Assembly (NCBI RefSeq): GCF_000702445.1
Contig: NZ_JNIF01000003.1
Location: 3,286,001-3,350,000, forward strand
Source: Bryobacter aggregatus MPL3
GTDB taxonomy: Bacteria; Acidobacteriota; Terriglobia; Bryobacterales; Bryobacteraceae
Length of the DNA stretch: 64,000 bases
Reading direction: 5' to 3'
Below the pieces are notes generated by a model. It was not told the origin of the DNA, did no database searches, and was given only the letters and a program-made list of their open reading frames with translations. The position numbers were made by a program, and so were the translations under genes. This document shows, piece after piece, positions 9,224-19,196 of this stretch. Position 1 is the stretch's first letter, and every line of letters starts with the position of its first letter.

Positions 9224-9683
9224 GAAGAAAATCCTGCTGGTCCTGATCCTGGTTGCCGGTCTTTACTGGGCTTTCAAGTCGAAAGACGCTCCTGTTCCCA
9301 GTAGCGCTCCCGCCGTTGCGACGCCTGCAAAACCGGTGGCGGGCAAGACGTTTAATAAGCTCTTCCCCTCTTCCGCCGAGGGCTTTGAGGTGCAGTTCAC
9401 ACAGGAGAAAGAGGGCTATGCGCAGGCTGATCTTTTGAAGAACGGCAAAAAGCTCGCGCAACTCTCCGTCTCCGACACGCAAGCGAACCCCAGTGCTCGC
9501 GACAAGTTCAACAACACAACACAGAAGATTGCTGGCCAACCGGCTGCTGCGGTGGGTTCCATGGGGACGGCCATTTTAGTGGCGGGACGTTATCAGGTGC
9601 AGGTGCGTTCGCTCGATCCATCCTTCCGCGCCAATGACCGCGAAGCCTGGATTGCCAAATTCAAACTCGGAGATTTGCAGTAA
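9222..9683 (+). CDS. Hypothetical membrane-anchored/exported protein
   Basis: The 153-residue protein has an N-terminal hydrophobic helix (about 4-18, KILLVLILVAGLYWAF), an Ala/Pro-rich linker (about 25-42) and a small soluble domain of about 100 residues ending IAKFKLGDLQ. The lack of an obvious cleavage motif suggests a bitopic protein with its domain outside the cytoplasm. It is the first gene of a tightly packed set: its TAA overlaps the ATG of the next gene (TAATG). I do not recognise the family. Confidence 0.75.
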   Translation: MKKILLVLILVAGLYWAFKSKDAPVPSSAPAVATPAKPVAGKTFNKLFPSSAEGFEVQFTQEKEGYAQADLLKNGKKLAQLSVSDTQANPSARDKFNNTTQKIAGQPAAAVGSMGTAILVAGRYQVQVRSLDPSFRANDREAWIAKFKLGDLQ

Positions 9684-10573
9684 TGAGTGACAGTATCGAC
9701 GTTCTGGTAGACAAGCTGCCTACCTCAGGAATGACCGTGCGGGCGCTTGGGCTACTCGACTTCATCGCGCCGGGAGAGTGGCAGAACATCACCGGCTTTG
9801 ACAACACGATTCGCTACGTGACCGGCGAGCAGGACCCGGCAATCGTAGCCCAGATCCGGGCGCGTGCGCTGACTCTCTACAACGATCCCTCCCAGGGCTA
9901 CCAGCGCGCGGTCTCGATTTATCAGATGGTCGATAGCGCGGGCGGCAAGATCGGGCTCGCCTCGATGGCGCATATGCTTGGCGAAAAGGTGGGCATTCTC
10001 AGCTTTCTCAGCAAGCTGACGCCGAAAGAAGACAAGGCGCAGACCGTTGACCTGGGGCTGAAGCTGGTCGCTGAGATGGTGGCCTTCTGCTACGCCAATG
10101 GGTTTCCCGGTGATGGGATTCGCGACTTCATGGGTGCTGTCTCGTCTTACGAGAAAGAGAATCTCATCCGCCTATCTGGGATCGTGGTCTTTGATGGTTT
10201 GATCCCACTCGGTCCGAATTATGGGGTGAAGTTGATCGATGCGGTGTCTTCTTGGACTCCCTCTGATCTGCAGGGCAATGCGCTCTTTCAGCGGATTCAC
10301 AGCTTGCTGCCGGGCGGAGCGTCCACCGATGCAACCTTCCAGTTTGTCAATCAAGGACTGAGCGCGATGAATGACTATGTGGGTGGGTTCGCGGCTGCTC
10401 GCGGGATCACTCTCGATCGTGTGCTGGATCAGATGCGCGGTGTCTTTGAGTTCAGCGAAGGCAAGCTCGATCTGCTCGCCGCCTTCCTCGATATCAGCAC
10501 CAGCTATATGGAACACACCGGCATCCAATCCGTGGCGCGCAGTCTCATTGAGCGGTCTGTTGGCGAGATTTAG
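9683..10573 (+). CDS. Hypothetical protein, all-helical
   Basis: This 296-residue protein has no signal peptide or transmembrane helix and looks mostly alpha-helical. It contains short motifs such as TGFDNTIRYVTGEQDP and GQNALFQRIHS-like amphipathic helices, but nothing I can assign to a known enzyme. The start overlaps the upstream stop (TAATG), and the next gene starts 9 bp downstream. It is therefore probably made together with an exported anchor protein and a DUF4412-like exported protein. Confidence 0.75.
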   Translation: MSDSIDVLVDKLPTSGMTVRALGLLDFIAPGEWQNITGFDNTIRYVTGEQDPAIVAQIRARALTLYNDPSQGYQRAVSIYQMVDSAGGKIGLASMAHMLGEKVGILSFLSKLTPKEDKAQTVDLGLKLVAEMVAFCYANGFPGDGIRDFMGAVSSYEKENLIRLSGIVVFDGLIPLGPNYGVKLIDAVSSWTPSDLQGNALFQRIHSLLPGGASTDATFQFVNQGLSAMNDYVGGFAAARGITLDRVLDQMRGVFEFSEGKLDLLAAFLDISTSYMEHTGIQSVARSLIERSVGEI

Positions 10574-10582
10574 GAGTTCCAA

Positions 10583-11398
10583 GTGAAGAAAATTGCAATT
10601 GCCAGCTTGGCCCTCAGCCTATGCTCTGTGGCGTACGCCGACTTTCGCTACCTGTCGACGATCAAAAGCGGTCCGGGCAGCGGTAACGTGACCAAGCACC
10701 TGATCAAGGGCAACAAAATGAAGCTCGATGCGGGCTCGATCATCACGATCACCGATCTCGATGCGCAAACCACCACGACCATCCGGCCCGCCGAGAAGAC
10801 CTATCGCGTTGTGCCGCTGTCGCAGGCTGCCGCCACGCTTGAGAAGACTGGCACGGACATCAAAGTGGATGTAAAAGAGACTGGCCAGAAAAAGAAGATC
10901 GGGGCCTACGATTGCCGGCAAGTGATTCTGAATATGACCCTCACCGGGCAGGTTCCGATGAACATGGAGATGGAGATGTGGGTTTCTTCGGAGATCCCTG
11001 GCGCCAATGAGTTGAAGGCCATTGGAATGAAGATTGCGGAACGTAGCGCCGCGGCGAGCGGTAACGCGAATATGCAGAAGGCGATGCTCGAAGTGCAGCG
11101 CCAGTCGGCAAAGATCAACGGTGTGCCTGTACTCACGATCCTGCGGATGAAGTCGGGTGACGATGAGAAGTCAAAACAAATGCAAGCCCAGATGCAGGCG
11201 GCGCGAGCGCAACTGGAAGCGATGAAGAAACAGGGCGGAGCCGGCGCGGCTGCGCTCGAAAAAGCTCTGGCTGGGATGGGGCCGGCCGGGAGCAAGTACT
11301 TGATGGAAATGACGACGGAATCGAGCGAGTTTTCGACAGCGGCGGTGGCTGCCAGTGAATTCGCAGTGCCTGTGGGCTTCACAAAGGTGGACAAATAG
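10583..11398 (+). CDS. DUF4412-like exported protein
   Basis: The 271-residue protein starts at GTG 10583, preceded by GGAG. It has a signal peptide (KKIAIASLALSLCSVAYA, cleavage after about residue 19). The body has the beta-rich pattern of DUF4412/LolA-like proteins, with KGNKMKLDAG, TITDLDAQTTTTIRPAEKTY and MEMEMWVSSEIPG. A Gln/Met/Ala-rich helix (about 195-235, KQMQAQMQAARAQLEAMKK) follows. It is probably periplasmic and may bind a hydrophobic ligand, but the function of the family is not established. It is the last gene of the three-gene cassette, and the MFS gene begins 2 bp later. Confidence 0.78.
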   Translation: MKKIAIASLALSLCSVAYADFRYLSTIKSGPGSGNVTKHLIKGNKMKLDAGSIITITDLDAQTTTTIRPAEKTYRVVPLSQAAATLEKTGTDIKVDVKETGQKKKIGAYDCRQVILNMTLTGQVPMNMEMEMWVSSEIPGANELKAIGMKIAERSAAASGNANMQKAMLEVQRQSAKINGVPVLTILRMKSGDDEKSKQMQAQMQAARAQLEAMKKQGGAGAAALEKALAGMGPAGSKYLMEMTTESSEFSTAAVAASEFAVPVGFTKVDK

Positions 11399-11400
11399 GA

Positions 11401-12654
11401 ATGCTAGCCATGCGTCATCGCGTCATTGCGATGACCGTTCTCCTCGCAGGCGTTACCTATCTGGATCGCATTGCTATCGGTGTACTAGCCCCTCAGATTC
11501 GTAAGGATCTTGGGCTTTCGATGCAACAGATGAGCATGGTGTTTTTCGTGTTTTCCGTTGCTTATGGTGTCTTTGAAGTTCCTACTGCCGCCTGGGCCGA
11601 TCGGATCGGCGCACGCAGCGTGGTCACTCGGATCGTTCTCTGGTGGAGTCTCTTCACCATTGCGACTGCCGGCGCCTGGAACTATATCTCGATGTTGGTG
11701 ATTCGCTTCCTCTTTGGTGCGGGCGAAGCAGGCGCTTGGCCGAGCGTCGGACGTGTCTACTCACGTTGGATCCCGGCACGAGAACGTGGCAAAACTCAGG
11801 GCGTCTTCTTTGCTGGCGCGCATCTGGCCGGAGCAATCACGCCCGGCATCGTCTACTGGCTGTTGCGCTATATGGAATGGCGCATGGTGTTTGTCGTATT
11901 CGGCATCCTCGGCATGTTGTGGGCTTTGTCCTGGTGGCTCTGGTTCCGTGACGAGCCACGCGATAAAGCGGGCACGAGTCCAGAGGAAGTAAAGTTGATC
12001 GAATCCGGTCGCGGCCTTGCCGTGAACGCCCATGGCAACTGGAAGGTCGTCTTCAAGAACCCCAGTGTGATCTGGCTGTGCGTCAGCCATTTCGCAAATA
12101 CCTATGGGACCTTCTTCGTCATGACCTGGATGCCCACCTACCTCAAGGAAGGCCGGGGCATGTCCACGGAGCATGTTGTCATCTTTGCCGGCCTCCCCAT
12201 GTTGTTTGCCGTGCCGGCTGACCTCGCAGGTGGCTGGACAACCGATTACGTGACGCGCCGCCTTGGCCTCTCCTGGGGCCGAGCCGGAGTTGCGGGCGCT
12301 TCTTACTTCACTGCGATGCTCGCGATGTTCTTCGGCGCTGCTGCTCCAGACCCGCACATTTCGGGTGTCCTGCTCGCCCTTGCCTACGGCTTGAGCATGT
12401 TCAGCCTGGGCGCTGCCTTCTCCTTCTGTATTGATATCGGCAAGGAAAATTCGGCGGTGATGACGGCGACGATGAATACCGCGGGCCAAGTGGGCGGTGC
12501 GCTCAGTCCTGTGGTGCTGGCCTGGGTTGTCCAGAACACCGGCAACTGGACCCTGCCTCTGTACATCATGTCCGGGCTGTACCTGTGCGCTGTGATGGCC
12601 TGGTGGATGATCGGCCGGCAGGTACGAGATACTGTCATCGATGGCCAACATTGA
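11401..12654 (+). CDS. MFS transporter, anion:cation symporter (ACS) type
   Basis: The 417-residue inner-membrane protein has twelve predicted helices. The loop between helices 2 and 3 reads TAAWADRIGAR, the MFS signature, and RFLFGAGEAGAWPSVGRVYSRWIP is typical of ACS-family carriers of hexuronates, glucarate, tartrate or similar organic anions. The substrate cannot be chosen from sequence alone. It overlaps the start of the HerA-like gene by 14 bp. Confidence 0.9.
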   Translation: MLAMRHRVIAMTVLLAGVTYLDRIAIGVLAPQIRKDLGLSMQQMSMVFFVFSVAYGVFEVPTAAWADRIGARSVVTRIVLWWSLFTIATAGAWNYISMLVIRFLFGAGEAGAWPSVGRVYSRWIPARERGKTQGVFFAGAHLAGAITPGIVYWLLRYMEWRMVFVVFGILGMLWALSWWLWFRDEPRDKAGTSPEEVKLIESGRGLAVNAHGNWKVVFKNPSVIWLCVSHFANTYGTFFVMTWMPTYLKEGRGMSTEHVVIFAGLPMLFAVPADLAGGWTTDYVTRRLGLSWGRAGVAGASYFTAMLAMFFGAAAPDPHISGVLLALAYGLSMFSLGAAFSFCIDIGKENSAVMTATMNTAGQVGGALSPVVLAWVVQNTGNWTLPLYIMSGLYLCAVMAWWMIGRQVRDTVIDGQH

Positions 12655-15055
12655 GGGACTCGGGGTCTTCTACCTCGGTGAAGAATACGATCTGGATCAG
12701 CGGCAGCGCAATGGCAAGCTAGTCCTTTACGACTCCAAAAATCTGGTGACGCACGCAGTTTGCGTCGGCATGACGGGTAGCGGCAAAACGGGCCTCTGCA
12801 TTTCGCTTCTGGAAGAAGCCGCCATCGATGGCATCCCCGCGATTCTCATCGATCCCAAGGGAGACCTCGGGAATCTGCTGCTTCAATTTCCTGACCTTCT
12901 CCCGTCGGATTTTGAGCCCTGGGTCAATCCGGACGAGGCCACCCAGGCGCAACTCAGCGTTCCGGACTTCGCTAAGCAACAGGCCGACCTGTGGCGGAAG
13001 GGGCTCTCCGACTGGCACCAGGACGGAGAGCGCATTCGCCGCATGGGCGAGGCTGCCGAGTTCACGATCTACACTCCAGGCTCCCGCATGGGCCGGCCGC
13101 TCTCGATTCTGAAGAGCTTCGAGGCGCCGTCTGAGGCGCTGATGGAAGATCGCGAAATGTTCACCGACCGTGTGGCCAATGCAGCAACCGCCGTGTTGAG
13201 TCTGTTGGGGATCGATGCAGATCCGCTGCAAAGTCGCGAACACATTCTGCTGGCGCAGATCTTCCAAGCGAACTGGGCCAATGGCAAGAGTCTCGATCTG
13301 GCCGCGATCATCAGCCAGATCCAGGAGCCGCCCTTTAAGAAGATCGGTGTGCTGGACGTCGATAGCTTCTTCCCCGCCAAAGATCGCTTTGCGCTGGCGA
13401 TGCAGGTGAATCATCTGCTCGCCAGCCCTGGCTTCCAGGCCTGGATGGAAGGTGAGGGGCTCGACATCGGCAAGCTGCTGCGCAACGCGCAGGGCAAGCC
13501 GAAGATCTCCGTCATCTCGATTGCCCACCTCAGCGAACAGGAGCGGATGTTCTTTGTCGCGCTGCTGTTGAACGAAGTGCTCGGATGGGTTCGCACGCAA
13601 TCAGGGACTTCGAGCCTGCGTGCGCTGCTCTACATGGACGAAATCTTCGGCTACTTTCCGCCGCTTGGCAATCCGCCGACCAAGAAGCCATTGCTCACGC
13701 TGCTCAAGCAGGCCAGGGCCTTTGGGGTCGGTGTCGTGCTAGCGACGCAGAACCCGGTGGATCTGGATTACAAGGGGCTGGCGAACTGCGGCACCTGGTT
13801 CATTGGCCGCTTGCAGACAGAGCGCGATAAGGCGCGTCTGATGGAGGGCCTCAGCGGGGCGAGTGCGCAAGCGGGCGTCGCCTTCGACACGCAAAAGACC
13901 GAACGGATTCTCTCGAGCCTCGGCAAGCGCGTCTTCTATATGAACGACGTGCACACGAATCAGCCGTTGATCTTTCAGACGCGTTGGGCCTTGAGCTATC
14001 TGCGTGGGCCCCTGACTCGCGACCAGATCAAGACGCTTACCGCGAAAGGCCCGCAAGCCGAAATTCCTTCCGCAACTCCCGCAGGCAAAATTCCCCAATT
14101 GCCTGCCGCTGCGGCCCGTCCGGTGCTGCCTCCGGACGTGGTGCAGAAGTTTCTTGCCGCACGCGGCGATCGTGAGGGGCTGATGTATTACCCACACATG
14201 TGTGTCGCCACCAAGATCCGTTTTACCGATACCAAAAGTGGCATTGATGAGATGGTGGACCGCGTGTACCTGTCGCCGGTGAAGGATGACAACACCCCGG
14301 TGGAGTGGCGGGAGTGCCAGACCGTGGATCTCCATCCCGATGAGCTCGAAGGCGAGCCGACCGAAGGGATCGGCTATGCCGAGCTTTCCGGTGCGGCGAC
14401 AAAAGAGAAAAATTACGCAGTCTGGCAAAAGGATCTGGTTACCTATATCTACGGCGAAGAATCCTACGATCTCTTCTCGGCTCCTGAGCTGAAGCTCTAC
14501 TCGAATCCTGGCGAAAAAGAGTCTGACTTCCGCGCCCGGATTTCGCAGAAGATGCGCGAGGAACGGGATGTTGAGATCGCCCGCATCCGCGCCAGCTACG
14601 GCACGAAGATCGCCGCCGCCGAGGAGCGTGTGCGCAAGGCGCAAGCGGCCAAAGACGCGCGCGAGCAAAAGCGTACCAGCGAAATGGTCAGCAGCGGCAT
14701 CGGCATTCTCGGCACCGTGCTCGGGGCGATGTTCGGGCGCGGCAGCATCGTGACCAAGACGAATATCGGCAAAGCCGCCACCGCCGCCAAGCAGGCAGGC
14801 AAGGTATTGCGCGATCAGGGCGATGTCAGCCGCGCGGGCGACACGGTAGAGGCCTACCAGGCACAGCTGGACGATCTCACCCAGCAGGTGGAAGCGGCGG
14901 TGGCGGATGTGGCCAAGCGCATGGACGCCGCAAACGCGCCGGTTGAAAGCATCAGCATCAAGCCGAAAAAGACGAACATCTCGCTTGGTTTCACGGCTCT
15001 GGTCTGGGCTCCCTGCAAAGTTGTTCCCGGAAAAGATCCAGTGCCCGCCTGGTAG
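12641..15055 (+). CDS. HerA/FtsK-like P-loop ATPase (DUF87/DUF853-type)
   Basis: The 804-residue protein has Walker A GMTGSGKT (43-50), IDPKGD shortly after, and Walker B LLYMDEIF with the acid pair around D333-E334. ATQNPVDLDYKGL and GRLQTERDKARLMEGL are the sensor and arginine segments of HerA-type ATPases. The C-terminal third is different: a charged coiled coil (about 620-670), a Gly-rich segment and a second coiled coil (about 720-770). The family couples ATP hydrolysis to DNA or protein translocation. No nuclease (NurA) or conjugation gene lies nearby, so the role is open. It overlaps the MFS gene and is followed after 39 bp by enolase. Confidence 0.88.
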   Translation: MANIEGLGVFYLGEEYDLDQRQRNGKLVLYDSKNLVTHAVCVGMTGSGKTGLCISLLEEAAIDGIPAILIDPKGDLGNLLLQFPDLLPSDFEPWVNPDEATQAQLSVPDFAKQQADLWRKGLSDWHQDGERIRRMGEAAEFTIYTPGSRMGRPLSILKSFEAPSEALMEDREMFTDRVANAATAVLSLLGIDADPLQSREHILLAQIFQANWANGKSLDLAAIISQIQEPPFKKIGVLDVDSFFPAKDRFALAMQVNHLLASPGFQAWMEGEGLDIGKLLRNAQGKPKISVISIAHLSEQERMFFVALLLNEVLGWVRTQSGTSSLRALLYMDEIFGYFPPLGNPPTKKPLLTLLKQARAFGVGVVLATQNPVDLDYKGLANCGTWFIGRLQTERDKARLMEGLSGASAQAGVAFDTQKTERILSSLGKRVFYMNDVHTNQPLIFQTRWALSYLRGPLTRDQIKTLTAKGPQAEIPSATPAGKIPQLPAAAARPVLPPDVVQKFLAARGDREGLMYYPHMCVATKIRFTDTKSGIDEMVDRVYLSPVKDDNTPVEWRECQTVDLHPDELEGEPTEGIGYAELSGAATKEKNYAVWQKDLVTYIYGEESYDLFSAPELKLYSNPGEKESDFRARISQKMREERDVEIARIRASYGTKIAAAEERVRKAQAAKDAREQKRTSEMVSSGIGILGTVLGAMFGRGSIVTKTNIGKAATAAKQAGKVLRDQGDVSRAGDTVEAYQAQLDDLTQQVEAAVADVAKRMDAANAPVESISIKPKKTNISLGFTALVWAPCKVVPGKDPVPAW

Positions 15056-16380
<1,325 letters not shown>

Positions 16381-16381
<1 letters not shown>

Positions 16382-17880
16382 TGTCTAAGCCCGATCTCGT
16401 TGTGTTGACCATTCTCGACGGCTTCGGCTGGAGAGAAGAAACAGAAGGCAATGCGGTGATCGCCGCCCACAAACCGAATTTCGATCGGTTGTGGGCGGCC
16501 AATCCGCACACGCTGATTGAAGCTTCAGGACCTTGGGTTGGTCTGCCTGTCGGCCAGATGGGCAACAGCGAGGTCGGGCATCTGAATATTGGTTCGGGCC
16601 GGATCGTCCGCATGGACGTTTCGCGCATCGACTATGCCATTGAGACCGGCGAGTTCTTTGAACTGCCGGAATTGAAGGCGGCGATGCAGACCGAGCGGCT
16701 TCATTTGCTGGGCCTGGTCAGCGATGGCGGTGTCCATTCGATGAACACGCATTTGTATGCGCTGCTCGACATGGCGCGCCGCGAAGGCGTCAAAGAAGTT
16801 TATGTCCATTGCTTTATGGATGGCCGCGACACGCCGCCGCAGTCCGGCGCCGGGTTCTTGAAGGCGCTCGAGCCGCATCTCGGCAACGCGAAGATCGCCT
16901 CCGTCATGGGCCGCTACTATGCAATGGATCGCGATAAGCGTTGGGAACGTGTCGAGAAGGCTGCCGTTGCGATGACGGCGCTGGCGCCGCTTACCAACAC
17001 CTCGGCGCTTGCTGCCGTTGAGGCCAGCTACGCCGCGGGCACCACCGATGAGTTTGTCGAGCCGGTGACCATTGTCGACGGGGCAGGGAAGCCAGTTGGC
17101 CCCATCCAGCCGGGCGACTCCTGCATCTTCTTCAACTACCGCGCCGACCGGGCTCGCGAGCTCACCGAGCGCCTGACGAAGGACGGCAATCTGCGCTTCA
17201 CGATGATGACGGAGTACGACCGTACCTTCACGCATCCCTTCGTCTTTAAGCCGGAAACCCACGAGAATGTGCTCGGGGATTGGCTCTCGCGCCACGGCAT
17301 CGCGAACTTGCGTGTTGCCGAGACGGAGAAGTATCCGCACGTCACCTTCTTCTTTAACGGCGGCATTGAGAAGCCTTATGAAGGCGAAGCGCGCGAGATG
17401 GTTGCCTCTCCGAAAGTCGCTACCTACGATTTAATGCCTGAGATGTCTGCCGCTGGCGTTTGCCAGAAGGTGGTCGACGGCATCGAATCCGGTAAGTTTG
17501 GCGTGATCGTGGTGAACTTCGCCAACCCCGACATGGTGGGCCACTCCGGTGTCTTTGCCGCGGCGGTCAAGGCGGTTGAGACTTCCGACTATTGCGTCGG
17601 CAAGATCGAAGAAGCTCTGAACAAGCGTGGCAACTATGCCTGGATCATCACCGCCGATCACGGGAATTCTGAGACCATGATCGATCCGGTTACCAAGGGA
17701 CCGCACACCTACCACACCACGAATCCGGTTCCGGTTGTGATCGTGGACCAGGACCACCGGGAGTTGCGTACGAGTGCCGCCAATGAACGGGGCAGCCTGC
17801 GCGACCTGGCTCCGACAATGCTTGATTTGCTCGGGATTCCACAGCCCCCTGAGATGACTGGCGCCAGTCTTCGGAAGTAG
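16381..17880 (+). CDS. gpmI: 2,3-bisphosphoglycerate-independent phosphoglycerate mutase
   Basis: The 499-residue alkaline-phosphatase-superfamily enzyme interconverts 3- and 2-phosphoglycerate using two Mn ions. Metal and catalytic motifs are ILDGFGW (about 9-15), MGNSEVGHLNIG with the phosphorylated serine at about 62, the substrate motif HCFMDGRDTPP, FFNYRADRARE, NFANPDMVGHSG and TADHGNSE. It starts inside the eno stop codon and is followed by a strong hairpin terminator, which closes the unit. Confidence 0.98.
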
Positions 17881-17885
17881 AAAAG

Positions 17886-17914
17886 AGGCCCACGGTAAAA
17901 CGTGGGCCTTTTTA
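17886..17914 (+). terminator. Rho-independent terminator after gpmI
   Basis: A perfect 9-bp stem AGGCCCACG/CGTGGGCCT (17886-17894 with 17901-17909) with a 6-base loop is followed by a T run. On the other strand the stem is followed by CTTTT, so it may also end transcripts of the convergent gene ending at 17924. Confidence 0.9.
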
Positions 17915-17923
17915 CGTTTTAGC

Positions 17924-18964
17924 CTAGCGGACTTCGAGCGGAGTGGGCTTTGCCGCCCCGATCAAATGGGCCGTCTCCTCAGCGCCATCGGCGCTGAGGC
18001 TGATGAGGATATCATCGCTGGCGGATTTCTTGAATGGGATTTTGAGGAAGCCCTGGGACAGTTGCATCTCATTCAACTGGATCTGTTCTTCTCCTTGCCA
18101 CATCAGTTGCACGACTTTGGCATGTGCCAATGCGGGCGCACTTGGGTTCCAGGAGGCCTTTAGCTGGTCTCCTTCTACTGCCAGCGCAAGGCCCAAATTG
18201 GTAGAGTCTGCATTGCGCACGATCCGATCCTGATTCCACTGCAAACCGCCAATGGTCAATCCACTGGCAAAAAGGGCACACGCTACATAGCTAAAGGCGA
18301 CTCGCTTGGATACATACCAGGGCGGGCCAGCGGCGCGGCGGATCGAGACGTCGGGAAGAGCTTCATTCGATACCCCGGCGATCAGGTTGGGATTGTTGGG
18401 CTGCAACTGGAAAACCGCCGCAGGAATCGGGCCGAGTTGCTGCTCCGCATCGCGAACATAGAGCGCCGCATGCGCGGGCCGTTGATGGCTGGGTTTGATC
18501 ACCAAAGCAAACTGCGTTGCCACGGGGAAAAACCGATCATGAAAGCTTAGATCCGCATCATCAAAGGTGTTCTCTCCCTTGGTGCGGGAGCGGAACCAGC
18601 CAAGCACTTCCATCTTCCGCAGACCCGCGTCAGAACGCGGCGACTGGAGTAACTTGCCGAGAAGGTGCTCTTCTCGTGGGTTCAGATAGAAATGAGAGGT
18701 CGCGTCGTCTGTACGGAGCATCGGCCGCCATGCATGCACATGCACCAGCTCTCCGAGCCGTTGTCCAAAGAAAACGCCCCCGGCTTCACTGCCTTTTCCG
18801 CTGCGACTCACATAAGTCTCGCCGACGTACTTGCGCACCTCCTCCAACAGCCCTTGTCTCCAATTGAGCTGAAAGATGCCCTGTCTGCCGTCAAGACGAA
18901 CTCGATTGATGGATCCCCGGTCGCGTGCGTCCGCGATTGATCGGGGTGCTGAGCTCGATGCCAC
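17924..18964 (-). CDS. Degenerate JAMM/MPN-like domain protein with membrane anchor
   Basis: The start is GTG 18964, because a GGAGGA sits 6 bases before it; the longer frame to 19003 has only a TTG. The 346-residue protein has an MPN/JAMM-like N-terminal part: EAGGVFFG (60-67) and GWFRSRTKG (122-130), then DDADLSFHDRFFP. In active JAMM peptidases the second motif reads GW-F/Y-HSHP; here both metal-binding histidines are arginines (R125, R127), so zinc proteolysis looks lost. A transmembrane helix follows at about 222-241, then about 100 residues of extracytoplasmic sequence. It may be a ubiquitin-fold or peptide-binding scaffold. The function is unknown. Confidence 0.72.
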   Translation of the reverse strand: MASSSAPRSIADARDRGSINRVRLDGRQGIFQLNWRQGLLEEVRKYVGETYVSRSGKGSEAGGVFFGQRLGELVHVHAWRPMLRTDDATSHFYLNPREEHLLGKLLQSPRSDAGLRKMEVLGWFRSRTKGENTFDDADLSFHDRFFPVATQFALVIKPSHQRPAHAALYVRDAEQQLGPIPAAVFQLQPNNPNLIAGVSNEALPDVSIRRAAGPPWYVSKRVAFSYVACALFASGLTIGGLQWNQDRIVRNADSTNLGLALAVEGDQLKASWNPSAPALAHAKVVQLMWQGEEQIQLNEMQLSQGFLKIPFKKSASDDILISLSADGAEETAHLIGAAKPTPLEVR

Positions 18965-18970
18965 TTCTGT

Positions 18971-18976
18971 TCCTCC
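18971..18976 (-). promoter_or_regulatory. Shine-Dalgarno GGAGGA deciding the start of the JAMM-like gene
   Basis: On the minus strand GGAGGA lies 6 bases upstream of GTG 18964. It would be wasted if translation began at the TTG at 19003, 13 codons earlier. Confidence 0.7.
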
Positions 18977-19196
18977 GGACAAGACGCGATCCCTCTCCTC
19001 CAAGCCGGATCAGCGCCTCATACTAGTGTGATTTAACGACATGAAAAGTCAATACAAAGGTGTCAGGAAGCAGCATCAGAACTACTACAACTAATTCACA
19101 TTTCGGCTGATTTCCGCTTTCGAGACGAGATTTCGTAGTACTAAGACACTTCACCCCATCCCTTCGCTACACTAGCCATGAATCTCGACAATTTTT

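Noticed and set aside
12719-13600. 293-residue open frame antisense to the HerA-like ATPase
   Set aside because: It is a shadow frame with no recognisable domain inside a well-supported gene.
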